Origin: Lolium rigidum
Taxonomy: Eukaryota > Streptophyta > Magnoliopsida > Poales > Poaceae
DNA: 64,000 bases
Direction: 5' to 3'
NCBI RefSeq assembly: GCF_022539505.1
Contig: NC_061513.1
Location: forward strand, 180,574,017 to 180,638,016
Part shown: positions 31,780-43,375 of the stretch, piece after piece
Position numbering within the stretch: the first letter of the stretch is position 1
How the letters are laid out: the number at the start of each line of letters is the position of its first letter
Notes under the pieces: generated by a model
Told to the model about the DNA's origin: nothing
Databases searched by the model: none
What the model saw: only the letters and a program-made list of their open reading frames with translations
Translations under genes and position numbers: made by a program

Positions 31780-33147
31780 TTAATGATGCACTCGCAAGAA
31801 ATAATAGTTGAAGCAAAAGAGAGCATCAAGAAGAAAATTCAAAACACATTTAAGTCTAACCCACTTCCTATGCATAGGAATCTTGTACACAAATATATTC
31901 ATGAAGAACAAAGTGACAAGCATAAGAAGGTAAAACAAGAGTAGCTTCAAAATTTTAAGCATATAGAGAGGTGTTTTTGTACCATGCAAATTTCTACAAC
32001 CATATTTTCCTCTCTCATAATAATTTTCAGTAGATTCATGAAGAAACTCAACAACATAACTATCACATGAAGCATGCTTCTCATGATCCATAAACACATA
32101 ATTTTTATCAAGCTCAAAAATAGTGCGATTAAAACTTTCAAACACACTTTTATCAATAATATAACAAGATGGTTGATCAATCTCAAGAGATATGAGACTC
32201 ATAGATAATTTCAAGACCTCTCCAATCCCATTTTCATTAGTAGTACAATTAATATTATCAAGTAACATAGGACCATCATCAAGAGCTTTATCATAAACAT
32301 TTGCTACGCAAAATTCTTTAGTACCATGCATTTCGACATCAGGCACAAACAAAGCATTATCATAAGATTTATCAAAGTAGCATGGATTATCATAAATAAC
32401 AGTAGCATAATTATTCTCACAAGTTTTACTCATAGGGAATATTTCAAGAGAATCCACAGGAACATAACATTCAACCTCTTTCGGTAAGCATGGAGGACAA
32501 TCAAATAGTGTAAGAGATAAAGAGTTACTCTCATTAGAAGGTTGGCATGGGTAGCTAATCCCTTCTTCCTCCTTTCATTCATCACTCTCCTCTTCTTTTT
32601 CATCCAATGAGCTTTCAGGTTCATCAATTTCCTCCTCTTTTTCATCCAATGAGCTTTCAGGTTCATCAATTTCTTATTCCACAGGTCCCTGCAAATTGTG
32701 AGTGCATTCTTGTGCATTAATGAGTCTCTCTTTATAATCAATGATATAAGGATTATCAGTGTAACTTTCATTGCAAAAATTAAGGATAGAAGAGAAATAA
32801 TCTTTAAGGTCCTTACAAACAACACAAGTTTTATAATTTTTAACCATGAAGGATTCTATCTCAGAGGCTCCCATAAATATGACAAATTGTTCTACTTCTT
32901 CGAACCCAAAATGAATATAGCTATTCCGATTATAGTTCTTAATTAAAAATTCCTCACTAAAGCCACACTGAAATTTAAGATGTTTAGTGTCCTGTTGAGA
33001 GCAACAGTTTATATCATGGCGTTTAAGCAAGATTTTAGCAATTGTATTCAATTTTTCTATCACAGCACTCATCACTTTTCCCGCTCTTGATTCTCTATAA
33101 TTATTATAATATTCTATAAGCTCCAAGTAGGTTATGGGTTCTCCCAT
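31780..33147 (-). pseudogene. Long ORF of D with acidic repeats and hydrophobic C-terminal module
   Basis: Read from 33147 to 31780 the frame is continuous (about 455 codons) except for in-frame stops at 32674-32676 (TAA) and near 32575 (TGA). The N-terminal ~157 residues (MGEPITYLELIEYYNNYRES...) are of a type I do not recognise. Next come tandem acidic repeats (IDEPESSLDEKEEE, two copies, period 45 bp). A Cys/Tyr-rich middle follows, then a C-terminal ~100 residues that match the A and B ORFs (YYERGKYG, YMLKILKL, HRKWVRLK, DALFCFNYYFL). The C-terminal module is thus shared while the N-terminus is different. No enzyme motif is visible. Apart from the two stops it is well preserved. Confidence 0.6.
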
Positions 33148-33390
33148 AACAGCAGTTTTTAATTTTTAGGTTTTTCAAATTTTTATGGATTTTTGGGTAT
33201 ATGAGAAAAGTAAAACAAGACAAAAAGAAACTAGACAAAAGTAAACTAAGAAAAATAAAACAAGACAGAAATAAACTAAGCACAAATAAACTAGGCAAAA
33301 GTAAACTAAGCAAAACAAAGTAAAACAAAATAAAAACACAGAGAGAGGTAGAGTGTACTCCCCAGGTGAACTTATGAGTAGAGCTATGCC

Positions 33391-33408
33391 TCCCCGGCAA
33401 CGCCGCCA
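33391..33408 (-). other. Primer-binding site of D (variant)
   Basis: Minus strand TGGCGGCGTTGCCGGGGA, one mismatch to the TGGCGCCG of A, B and E, 11 bp from the LTR end. Confidence 0.8.
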
Positions 33409-33419
33409 GAAAACAGTCT

Positions 33420-34956
33420 TGATAACCCACAAGTATAGGGGATCGCAGCAGTCTTCGAGGGAAGTAAAACCCAAATTTATTGATTCGACACAAGGGGAGG
33501 TAAAGAATACTTATAAGCCTTAACAACTGAGTTGTCAATTCAGCTGCACCTGGAAAAGCACTAGCAACAGGGGTGATGTGAAAGTAGCAGTAATATGAGA
33601 GCAGTAGTAATAGTAACACAGCAGCAGTAATAGCAATATGAGAGCAATAGCACCAGAAAATAGTTGATACTACTTCCAATGACATGTAGAACAAGTATAT
33701 GATGATGAAAGATGGACCGGGGTTCCCAGCGATCTACACTAGTGGTAACTCTCCAATAACAAGTGACAAGTGTTGGGTGAACAAATTACAGTTGGGTAAT
33801 TGATAGGATTCAAAGCATTAAGTTAGAACATCCAGCTTATTAATCATGTAGGCATGTTTTCCATATATAGTTGTACGTGCTCGCAATGAGAAACTTGCAC
33901 AACATCTTTTGTCCTACCAGCCGATGGCAGCCGGGCCTCAAGGGAATCTCTCGGATATTAAGGTACTCCTTTTAATAGAGTACCGGAGCAAAGCATTAAC
34001 ACTTGGTGAAAACATGTGATCCTCACATCCCCGCCCTCCCCTCCGGTTGTCCCGATTTCTGTCACTTCGGGGCCTTTGGTTCCGGACAGTGACATGTGCA
34101 TACAACTTGTAGATACAATCTAAGCAATAATTATAGAGCTTAAATCTAAGATCATGCCACTCGGGCCCTAGTGACAAGCATTAAGCATAACAAGATTGCA
34201 ACAACAATAACTTCACAAACTTTATAGATAGACTAATCATAATGTATCATCCATCGGATCCCAACAAACACAACACCGATTACATCGGATGGATCTCAAT
34301 CATGTAAGGCAGCTCATGAGATCATTGTATTGAAGTACATGGGATAGAGAGTACCAACTAGCTACTGCTAGAACCCGTAGTCCATGGGGGAACTACTCAC
34401 GGAGCATGATGGAGGCGATGACGTTGATGGAGATGGCTTCCGGGGGCACTTCCCCGTCCCGGCAGGGTGCCGGAACAGAGACTTCTGTCCCCCGAATTGG
34501 AGTTTCGCGATGGCGGCGGCGCCCCTGGAGTCTTTCTGGAGTTTCATCAATCGGTACCGCGTTTTTAGGTCGAAAGGGCTTATATAGGCGAAGAGACGGA
34601 GTCGGAGGGTGCCTGGGGCCTCCTCCCCATAGGCCGGCGCGGCCAGGGTGGAGCCCGCGCGGCCCTGTCGTGTGGTGGCCCCCTGGCCCGCCTCCGACTC
34701 TCCTTCGGTGTTCTGGGGTCTTCCGGGAAAAATAAGATGTTTGGCGTTGATTTCGTCCAATTCCGAGAATATTGCCCGAACAGCCTTTCCGGAACCAAAA
34801 ACAGCGAGAAAACAGGAACTGCCCCTTCGGCATCTCGTTAATAGGTTAGTTCCGGAAAATGCATAAAAACATTATAAAGTGCAAGCAAAACATGTAAGTA
34901 TTGTCATAAAACAAGCATGGAACATCAGAAATTATGGATACGTTGGAGACGTATCA
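33420..34956 (-). repeat. 5' LTR of D
   Basis: 1537 bp, TGATACGTC...GTGGGTTATCA in element orientation. A TATA element CCTATATAAG (rc of 34579-34588) follows a GC-rich stretch, ~370 bp from the LTR start. Confidence 0.88.
34579..34588 (-). promoter_or_regulatory. Probable TATA box of the D 5' LTR
   Basis: CCTATATAAG on the minus strand after GCGAAG-rich sequence, duplicated in the 3' LTR at 28963-28972. The same position holds TATTTAAAG in A and CTATTAAAG in B, so it is a conserved LTR promoter position. Confidence 0.5.
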
Positions 34957-36964
34957 ATCCCCAGCCAACGATATTAGTGACACAACGGGGTCAATGCGTG
35001 ACGACGACGCTGATCATGCTGCCTTTGTTGATGCAGCTGTGGAGGAGGCCAAAGCTTCGCCTGTGAAGAGACCATCCGGCGGCTTCGCCGACGAAGATAA
35101 TCATTTCGATCTGTAAGTCCTTGCTTCCTTTCCCAGAATTTGTATTCTATCCTTATCATTCACATTCTTTTCTTGATGTTTGCCAGTTTTCTTTTTCGCA
35201 GTGACGAAGGTCTCATCGAGCCTCCGCCCAAGAAGGCCAAATCTGGCATTGTTCTGCCGAATCCTGTAGCTTCCGAGGCTTCGGCCCCTGCTGCAGCCCT
35301 CGCGGCCCAGATATCGACTGCCTCCTCCCTTTCCAAGGGGAAGGATACTCCTTCGACTGTCACTACCGCAACTCCTACTTCAGGGAAACCTGTAAGTCTT
35401 TTTTCTGTCACGATGCAAGCTTTCCTAAATGGACCCTTCATCAAATATCTGTTTTTGCTTTTTTTCTTAAGGATTTGCGAGCTGTAATATCTTCTTTAGA
35501 GACTTTCGCCTCCCAATACACTTCCCTGGAAGCTGACAAGGCCCGATTGCAAAAGGAGGTCAAGTCTTCTTCCTCGAAGTTGGAGGGCGCAATAAAAATA
35601 GCTGCCGAGGCTCGCCAGGAAGTCGACTCCCTGAAGGAGGAGCTCGAGGGGCTGAAGAAGAGGTTAAAAGACGAAGAGGCATCCAGGCTAGCCGCTGAAG
35701 CTTGGGCGATTGAGAAGGATGACCTTCTTCGCCAATCTTCCTTGGCTTTACTCAGTAATTCCCTTGTTGCTTTCCTGTAGATTATTGCTTTGCGAATCCA
35801 ATTCTTTGTTAATGAACTCCTCTTATTTCGTTCTTCACAGAGGTTGCCGATATCCCTGTCGAAGCTCTGGATAAGCTTCCGGATAATTCCCCGGCGAACG
35901 CTCTGTCGATGACTCTTGCTTCTCACCGACTCACGCAGGACCTCCTCCAGAAGGGCAAGGGAGCCATGACGCGGATGCACTCGATGATCTTCCCCAAGAT
36001 TAATCAAGACAAGACTTTGGGGCAGCTGATCGACGCTTTCGCCGTCAACACCAAGGAGGTTATCGAGGTATTCAAACGTACTTCGCGTACCTATGGCGCC
36101 CTCCTAGCTTTTCAACTCATGATGGGTCATGGCTTCAAAGCCAATATTGAAGAGATGTCCAAAGAGTTGCCGAAAGAGCAAGACGGGCAATTTGTTTACC
36201 TGGGTGTCTTTAAAACTTCGGCTCTCAAGTGTGCTCGCCAGCTTCTTGAGCTAGTTTCCTCAAAGAAATCACCAGCTGGTCCAAGCTTGTCAAACCAGAC
36301 CCAGGCCCCCTGATTCTTGTAACTTAGTTTGATAAAAACAATGTCCATGAGACTTGTGCGGTTGTAATAAATTCCATGCTGGCAATGTTGCCAGTGCACT
36401 CTTATTATGACATTTTTACTTGCACTCTCCCAATGGGAGTAACTTCCAATGCTGAATACAAACAATCCATCATGCCCTTTAACAATGTTTTGCAGGTTTT
36501 CCCTGTGCCTGCATTTGTTGATGATTCTTCGGGTGCTGTCGCTGAGAGTGATCGACTCCAACGGATGAAGGATCGGATCACACAGATGGAAAGGGATATG
36601 CGCAGTACTTATGCCTTGGCTGCTATTATCAAAAAGAAGAGCGAGATTGCAGCTGACGTAGAACGCTATGCTCTTACTGATTTACATAGGGCCACCAAAA
36701 GTTTGAACTGTAAGCCCCCTTGTCCTTTTGCTCCTTGTTTTTCTAAAAAATGCATCGTCTGAACTTTCCTTGTTTCCTTTGCTAGTCATAGAGGATTCAC
36801 GAGCGTGTGAACGCATTGACTCAGCTATCATCATCGGATGAGGTTTTCTGGAAAGAGCACTCGAAGGCTTCGGTTGTCGCAAAGTTCCAAGATCGGGTCC
36901 AGCAGGTCCATCGCTTCTTCGACAAGTGCTACAAAGCGATGAGAGTAATATGGAAGACGATGTT
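34957..36964 (+). pseudogene. C2: second spliced coiled-coil transposon-associated gene, truncated
   Basis: Exons inferred from frame and splice sites: 34957-35112 | GTAAGT; 35202-35391 | GTAAGT; 35472-35754 | GTAATT (coiled coil, EADKARLQKEVKSSSSKLEG, SLKEELEGLKKRL); 35841-36313 ending at TGA (helical domain, MHSMIFPKINQDKTLGQLID, VIEVFKRTSR). Downstream coding blocks lie at about 36497-36710 | GTAAGC (second coiled coil) and 36786-36964 (VNALTQLSSSDEVFW...FQDRVQQV). Layout parallels C1, including a stop before the second coiled-coil block, so this may be two adjacent ORFs or an alternatively spliced gene. The left end is cut by the D LTR and the right end by E. Function unknown; probably element-encoded. 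Confidence 0.5.
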
Positions 36965-38027
36965 TGATACGTCTCCAACGTATCTATAATTTCTTATGTT
37001 CCATGCTAGTTTTATGACAATACCTACATGTTTTATCCAGACTTTATAATGTTTTTATGCATTTTCTGGGACTAACCTATTAACAAGATGCCACAGTTCC
37101 AGTTCATGGTTTCTGCTGTTTTTGATTTCAGAAAAGTTGTTTTACAAATATTCTCGGAATTGGACGAAACAAAAGCACACGGCCCTATTTTCCACGGAGT
37201 GTTCCAGAAGACCGAAGAAGAGTCGAGGAAGTCCAGCAGGGGGCCCTCCCCATATGGCGGCGCGGGGGGCCCCACTGCCGCGCCGAGACGTGGGGAGGGA
37301 GCCCCCTGGCTCCCCGACGCTGCCCCTTCGCCTATTTATTCCTTCGTCCCCGAAAACCCTAGTACCGAGAGCCAAAATACCAGAACAGTTCCAGAGACGC
37401 CGCCGCCGTCAACCCTAACGGGGGGGGGGGGCGTTCAGAAGATCTCCTCCGGCACCCTGCCGGAGAGGGGAATCATCACCGGAGGGCTCTACATCACCAT
37501 GCCCGCCTCCGGACTGATGCGTGAGTAGTTCATCCTTGGACTACGGGTCCATAGCAGTATCTAGATGGTTGTCTTCTCCTATTGTGCCATCATGTTTAGA
37601 TCTTGTGAGCTGCCTATCATGATCAAGATCATCTATTTGTAATGCTACATGTTGTGTTTGTTGGGATCCGATGAATATGGAATACTATGTCATGGTTATT
37701 ATTGATCTATCATATATGTGTTGTTTATGATCTTGCATGCTCTCCGTTGCTAGTAGAGGCTCTGGCCAAGTTGATACTTGTAACTCCAAGAGGGGGTATT
37801 TATGCTAGATAGTGGGTTCATGTCTCCATTGAATCTGGGAGTGACGAGCAACCCCTAAGGTTGTGGATGTCTCGTTGCCACTAGGGATAAAACATCAATG
37901 CTTTGTCTAAGGATATTTGTATTGTTTACATTACGCACAGTACTTAATGCAATTGTCTGTTTCTTGCAACTTAATACTGGAAGGGGTGCGGATGCTAACC
38001 CGAAGGTGGACTTTTTAGGCATAGATG
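36965..38027 (+). repeat. 5' LTR of E, outer part
   Basis: Matches 62683-63741 of the 3' LTR. Contains a 37420-37433 run of G and a TATA-like CCTATTTATT at 37331-37340. Ends with the AGATG target (38023-38027) of F. Confidence 0.88.
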
Positions 38028-41000
38028 TGTAACATCCCAATTTTCAAATAAAGGAAGAAGAACAATTCCAAGTATCCAAATTCAGAACCAACCAAAAACT
38101 TTTACTTTGCATATAGTACCCTGCATAGGACTTGTGCATTTTGAGTGATATGCCATGATGATTGTTATATTTGTGAGTATGATGAATTCCAAAACCCTAG
38201 AATTGATCAAGTGATGATCACCAACCAAATAAATCAAAAAGAGATAGAAATCCAATATTTAAAAAATCCTAAAAACCCTAACATATGGTCTATGTCCTTT
38301 TTGTAAATTTGACCCTAAACCCATTTGATCTTCACCCATAGTTGTAATATGATATTAAAAAGTAATTCCAACTTTGGGAATCAAAGATATACCTTTTAAA
38401 CCAATTTCAAATTTGAAAATATGATCACATGAGATAATGGTCATTTCTGACTTTTATAGTCTGATCACCACTTTGAGCCTATCTATTTCAAAGTTTCTAA
38501 ACCAAACAAATCCAACTCTTGGCATGTCATCCAAGTACACAACAAGGTGAACAACTTTTGTATAGATCATCTTACCAAAATCTTTCTGGATCAAGAGATA
38601 GGATCAAGCAAAGATGAGACTTTGAAACAAATTCAACAATCCCCATTTTCAAATTGTGATCAAACCTTGCTGCCCCTTGACCATTTCTTGGCTAAACCAA
38701 GTCCCCTGGACATCACTCAACCTAACCCATGCAAGAACACGCCATGGACACGACCAGATCGTGGCCGGCCATGGCCATGCCGACCACGTCGCCCTCGACA
38801 CGCCTCCCCTCTTTTCTCTCCACCATCGCCACGGCCACCATGTCCAACGCATAGCCCACGACCTGCTGAGATCGCCCGTACTCGCCGTCGATCGCGAGGA
38901 CGCCGACAAGCCCCGGACGACGCGGACCCAGGTACGCCCAGGTACGCCGCGAGCGGCATGGGCGACGTCACTGGCGCACGGACGCGCGCGACCCGCCCAC
39001 GCGGCGCTCGCCAAATCTTGCCGTACCCCGACCATATCCGCGCGCCGCGGTACTTACCTCGCCACGCGGAGCTCGCCGGACACGCCGACGTCATGCCTTG
39101 GCGACCACGGCCGCCGGAGAGGACGAACGCGCCCGCCACGGCCGCGACAGTACACGCGCTCGCCCGACCACCGTACGCCACCGTTTACCGCGCCGTTGAC
39201 GCTCCGAGGACCGCGGTGACATCGTGAACACGACCCCGTCGTCGCCTAGCCCTCTAGCCCACCGGAGCGGCCGCGCCCTTGTCGCCATTGCCACGGCACC
39301 CCAGCACCCACGCGCGACTATAAATAGAGGCCTCCCCTCGATGATCCAAGCACACCACCATGATCACCACTCACCACCGCCTCGCTCAGCACCAGTAGCC
39401 ACCCCAATCATCGCCGGAGCAAGGCCAATCGACGCATCACTGCCGCGGAAGCTCTGCAGCAATCGCCGTCGATCCAGGCCTCCCCAAGCGACGCCACTGC
39501 TACCAGGAGCCTCGCTGTCGTCTACAACCTCGTCGAGCATACTGCCAACCCTAGGCCGGAGCCACCGTAAGCCCTCCGACCCCCTACCTGCGCCGCCGGC
39601 GAGCTTCTCTCTCGCCGTCGACGATGACACGCATGAGCCGTTAGATCCTGTTCTAATCCAACGCGCCTCATTGATCCATACCGCTTCGGCGTTAAGCGTC
39701 GCTGACGGGTGGAGCCCACAATCAGGCGGCCCGCGCGTGCACAGATGCGTGGTGGGCTGGCCTTGGGCCATTTTTAAACGTTTGGGCCCAGTTAGTTTTC
39801 CCGCCGGCCTTTTTAATTCAAATCTCGTTTAATAATTTTAGTTTGAATTCAATACTGAACCCAACTTTGAAAATACATAGAATCTGTTTGGCTTGGCCAA
39901 ATTTAACAAACTTTATATCTTTGGAAAGCTAGTAAAAAGTTCTACAATTTGCCACTGGTCTCACTTCGAGATTCATTGTAGAAATAAAATGATAAAAAGA
40001 AGAAGGCAGAGACTTTTTCTTATTCAAATAATTCTTAAAAATCAACCAAAATAGATATTAAGTTAATTCCAACTCCTATAGCTCACATTTGACTTACACT
40101 AACTGTTTCTGCAAGAAAATGGTGTGGTCACTTTGCATGATCATGCCCTAGTTTGATTAATGGACAATATGGCTAGTTTAGTTAAGTGATATTGTCCCAA
40201 AACTATTATGTAAATCTTATGAAGTATTTTTTACTTCATTTAAATATTGTCTCAAATGAATTCATGTGATGTTTGCATCCCTGATCCAAACACTCCTATA
40301 TGAACATTTGGAGATTTAAACCATTTGTAGAATTATTAAATGGTATGAGGTGGTCTACCTCATTTAAATCATTTTCTTCAATAATAATAATGAATGGTTG
40401 ACTTGGATCAACATAAGTTCATGTATTGTTGTTTGATGAATTAAATCTTAAGAAGATTTCAATGAGAGGAAATTATTCCTCAAGAACCATATGAAATTTA
40501 CTTGTCACATATGAATAAGGGGAAATTATTTTCCTCAAGTCACCCAACCAATGCATCTACTTATTTCATGTGTGTACTTAGCATAGCTTGTGTGAAGTAA
40601 TGATGTGCTTAGTTTAGCTTTGAGCTTGTTTAGTGATTATACTTCGTATTCAAATTTAGATGCTAGCACCGGGGATTATCAAGAGGAAGGAGAATTCTAC
40701 CCAGAAGAGGAAGAAGAAAACCTAGAGAACTACCAAGGCAAGATAATACTCTTGCAAAGTGCAAAGCTCTCCTTGAGCAAGGCACCATGATTCTTACCTT
40801 TCTTCATACAAGCCTATCTTACATTTACACTATACAAGTTGTACTTGTTGTGTTTTCAAAGGATGGAATAAAATTGGTCTAGAGAACAAGATTACTAGAT
40901 GAGTAAAGATAGCAAAGCAATGTAGCACCCCTCATGATTAGTGCTAGTGCTAAAATACTAAAACTTGACTACTTTAGATGGGAACATGTGAATGGTTGAT

Positions 41001-42103
41001 TTTGAAACCTTGGAATGATGAAGCATTCCATTGAAGGATTTGAAGTTGAATGTGAACAAGAGAAGATAGTGATTTTTGATAAAACCCTAACATTGGTTTG
41101 AATGCGATACCTTTCCAATTTTTGAGTACCCCCACAATACCTGATTATGGGTAGGGCTTAACTGGAAGTTTATAGATTTTAGTATGAGTTCCCTCTAAAC
41201 ACACGTCATAGGGGTTATGCCGAGGCTGCCTCCGTTACTGAGAAATGATGTGAATTGAGGTGAAATTGTACGGCCAAGCCCTGTGCAGTTCCCAGGTTAA
41301 CAGTTGGTTTTCACCGGGAGGCCAAGCTCATGGGGAGAGGTGCTCATACTAGGATGTGTAAGTGAAAGGTTAGGGTTGATGATCCGCGTACTGTGTTACG
41401 GTGACTCGGAGTTATTCCGATGGATGAAATCAAATGTTGTGGCACAAGTGTGCAACCTCTGCAGAGTGTAAATCTATTCGAATAGCCGTGTCCACGGTTA
41501 CAGACGGTTGGAAGGGCCATACAGTTTCCTATGTCCGAATTTTGAAAACTTTTGTGAATGGTGACTTGGTGACTCGTTTGGAATTATACCAATGTTGTGG
41601 GAATGACACTAATGTTCCCACTTAAGTTAGTTAGCACATGATCCAAGCTTGTGAACTAAAATTTGGCCTATGCAAGTTAAAATAGAGTTTAGTACCTTTA
41701 GTTGGCATTTTTACATTTGTATTAGTTTGCAAGTACTTAAAGTACTTACGGCTTTGTCCCTGGCTATTCAAATGGCCAGAGTACGATGATGAACAGAACT
41801 ATCACGAGGATGACCAGCAGGACGCCTACAACAACTAGGGGTTTCTGACGTCAAAAGTTGGCATGTGGACTAGAGAGTCCATCTATAGTTACGCTTCCGC
41901 TATGTATGAACTTGTGTATGTATGTTGATGAATATATCAACTATTGTGTAAAATGAATCATGTGATTCAATGTTTGTAAGACACTATGGCTTGTAATAAA
42001 TAATGACTGTGATATTTGACTATTATGCCTCGCAACAACATTATCCTGGGATTGCGATGAATGACATAATAGGCATCCGGACATAAAAATCCGGGTGTTG
42101 ACA
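38028..42103 (+). repeat. 5' LTR of F
   Basis: 4076 bp. The part about 38730-39800 is strongly GC-rich and reads as long spurious ORFs in several frames (repeated identically in the other LTR). The remainder is AT-rich and has no gene. Small in-frame peptides here are not supported as genes. Confidence 0.93.
39319..39327 (+). promoter_or_regulatory. Probable TATA box of the F 5' LTR
   Basis: TATAAATAG at the end of a GC-rich stretch, 1.29 kb into the LTR, in CGCGACTATAAATAGAGGCC context. It is identical in the 3' LTR. It is the only canonical TATA motif in this part and would start transcription ~30 bp downstream. Confidence 0.6.
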
Positions 42104-42106
42104 AGT

Positions 42107-42120
42107 TGGTATCAGAGCCA
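42107..42120 (+). other. Primer-binding site of F
   Basis: TGGTATCAGAGCCA, complementary to the 3' end of initiator tRNA-Met as in most chromoviruses, 3 bp after the LTR end. Confidence 0.92.
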
Positions 42121-42333
42121 TTGTTTGACCTTAGAAGACCCTAGTTAGAATGGACGTTCATAAAAACTTAACTTTGAAATCAAATGAAGTGAATATTTAT
42201 GAAAATTTACTCGCATTCTTGCCTTTGAGACTATTTCGAAATTTGATGAATAATGTACTTTTCTTAATTGAATCTACCTAAAAATTTGCCACACTTATTC
42301 ACTCTCTAACTTACTCATCCTTTTCGCTTTCAG

Positions 42334-43143
42334 ATGGAGCCCAATGAACCCATCAGCGCGAAGTTCTATCAGCTCGGGAACGGTGGGAGCCTCGTTTTTG
42401 AGCACGATCTCACCGCTGTCTCAGCTTTCCTTGGGCGACTTCACCCTGAGTTCCACGGAATTCAGGTGAACGATCAGCCCGGTGGCGAACTCCAGTGGAT
42501 CATCACTGCAGATCTACGAGGCACGATGGAGTCTCCCAACCACGAGAGGATCCTGTTTTCGTTCCGTGAGAGCAACTGGCTCGACGGACTGGCGAGAGCT
42601 CTTCAGGAGGCACTGGCACGCCTCTCGGACGGAATGTGGTACGCCTGCTTGCGTCCCGCTTCGCTCACCTGGTGAGGCGTGATGCCTCAGGAGTGCCCAT
42701 GACTCTGCAGTCCCACCCGGAGTTAAGGCACCACGCCGAGCACCTAGACTTCATGCTGTATCATACACAGCAAGATCTGGACAACGCTCGTGTGTACGCG
42801 AATCGACGCACCTCGCCCGGCCACCCATGGCGATGCCATCAAGATGCTGTCCAGGGACCGCAACAAGCTTCGCTCGCGGTGCGCGAAGAAGGATGCCACT
42901 ATCACGCGCCTTCGCGCTCAGATAGCGTCACTTGAGGCCACGATGAAGGCTCAGGAGGAGCAGATCCAGGAGATGGAGGAGGACGAAGCCGGTATCGATA
43001 TTCAGGGAGGAGGAGCCTTCCTGAGTGACGATGATGACTTCGAGGAGGACGATTTCACTGAGGAGGAGGACTACGCTTTTCTGGAGCCGGGACCTGATGA
43101 CGTCGTTCCTATCGACGTTGAGGACGAGGGTAGCTGCACTTGA
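42334..43143 (+). pseudogene. Leader ORF of F upstream of gag (coiled coil, acidic tail)
   Basis: Three overlapping frames (42334-42675, 42636-42935, 42790-43143) read as one protein of about 270 residues broken by two frameshifts. The N-terminal part starts MEPNEPISAKFYQLGNGGSL and looks globular. A middle stretch (HAEHLDFMLYHTQQDLDNAR) is helical. The C-terminal part has a coiled coil (IASLEATMKAQEEQIQEMEE) and then a strongly acidic tail (DDDDFEEDDFTEEEDY). It lies between the primer-binding site and gag and ends 233 bp before the gag start, so it is a separate ORF. I do not recognise a family and no catalytic motif is visible. Confidence 0.55.
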
Positions 43144-43375
43144 GCACTGATGTAGGCATGAGTGGTATCCCAACCTTTGTATCGTAGCATGTGAAATGGT
43201 TCTTAAAACCATTGGAGTGTTGAACTGTTAGTTTGTAATGTGTTATGTGGCATGAATGAATGAATGAATGTTTGTGTGTGTCATCCAAAGCATTCAAGTT
43301 TTTACAAGTTTTTGAACTTATTCAAAATAAACCATAGAATTTCCCTCTTATCTTATAAATCTCCTGTATATTCAG

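Larger units (their letters stand above)
28788..34956 (-). mobile_element. Element D: non-autonomous Athila-related LTR element
   Basis: Minus-strand element. The 5' LTR is complete (33420-34956, 1537 bp). The 3' LTR retains only 28788-29339, cut by the CACTA insertion. The primer-binding site is a variant TGGCGGCGTTGCCGGGGA (rc of 33391-33408). The polypurine tract CTAAGCTTGGGGATGC abuts the 3' LTR (29340-29355). The internal region codes for one long ORF of unknown function. LTRs start TGATACGTC and end GGGTTATCA, so D belongs to a different LTR subfamily from A and B while sharing their 3' non-coding region. Confidence 0.83.

Noticed and set aside
37420..37433. Run of G in the E LTR as a possible functional G-tract
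   Set aside because: The other LTR has CTCGGGGGGTCC at this place; most likely a homopolymer length or calling difference.
38547..39832. ORFs of 187-226 residues in the GC-rich part of the F LTR (also 48483-49580)
   Set aside because: Overlapping frames on both strands, identical in both LTRs, no recognisable domain. The region lies around the promoter of the LTR.
42107..42120. tRNA-like match (TGGTATCAGAGCCA)
   Set aside because: Only the primer-binding complement of initiator tRNA-Met; no cloverleaf around it, so not a tRNA gene.
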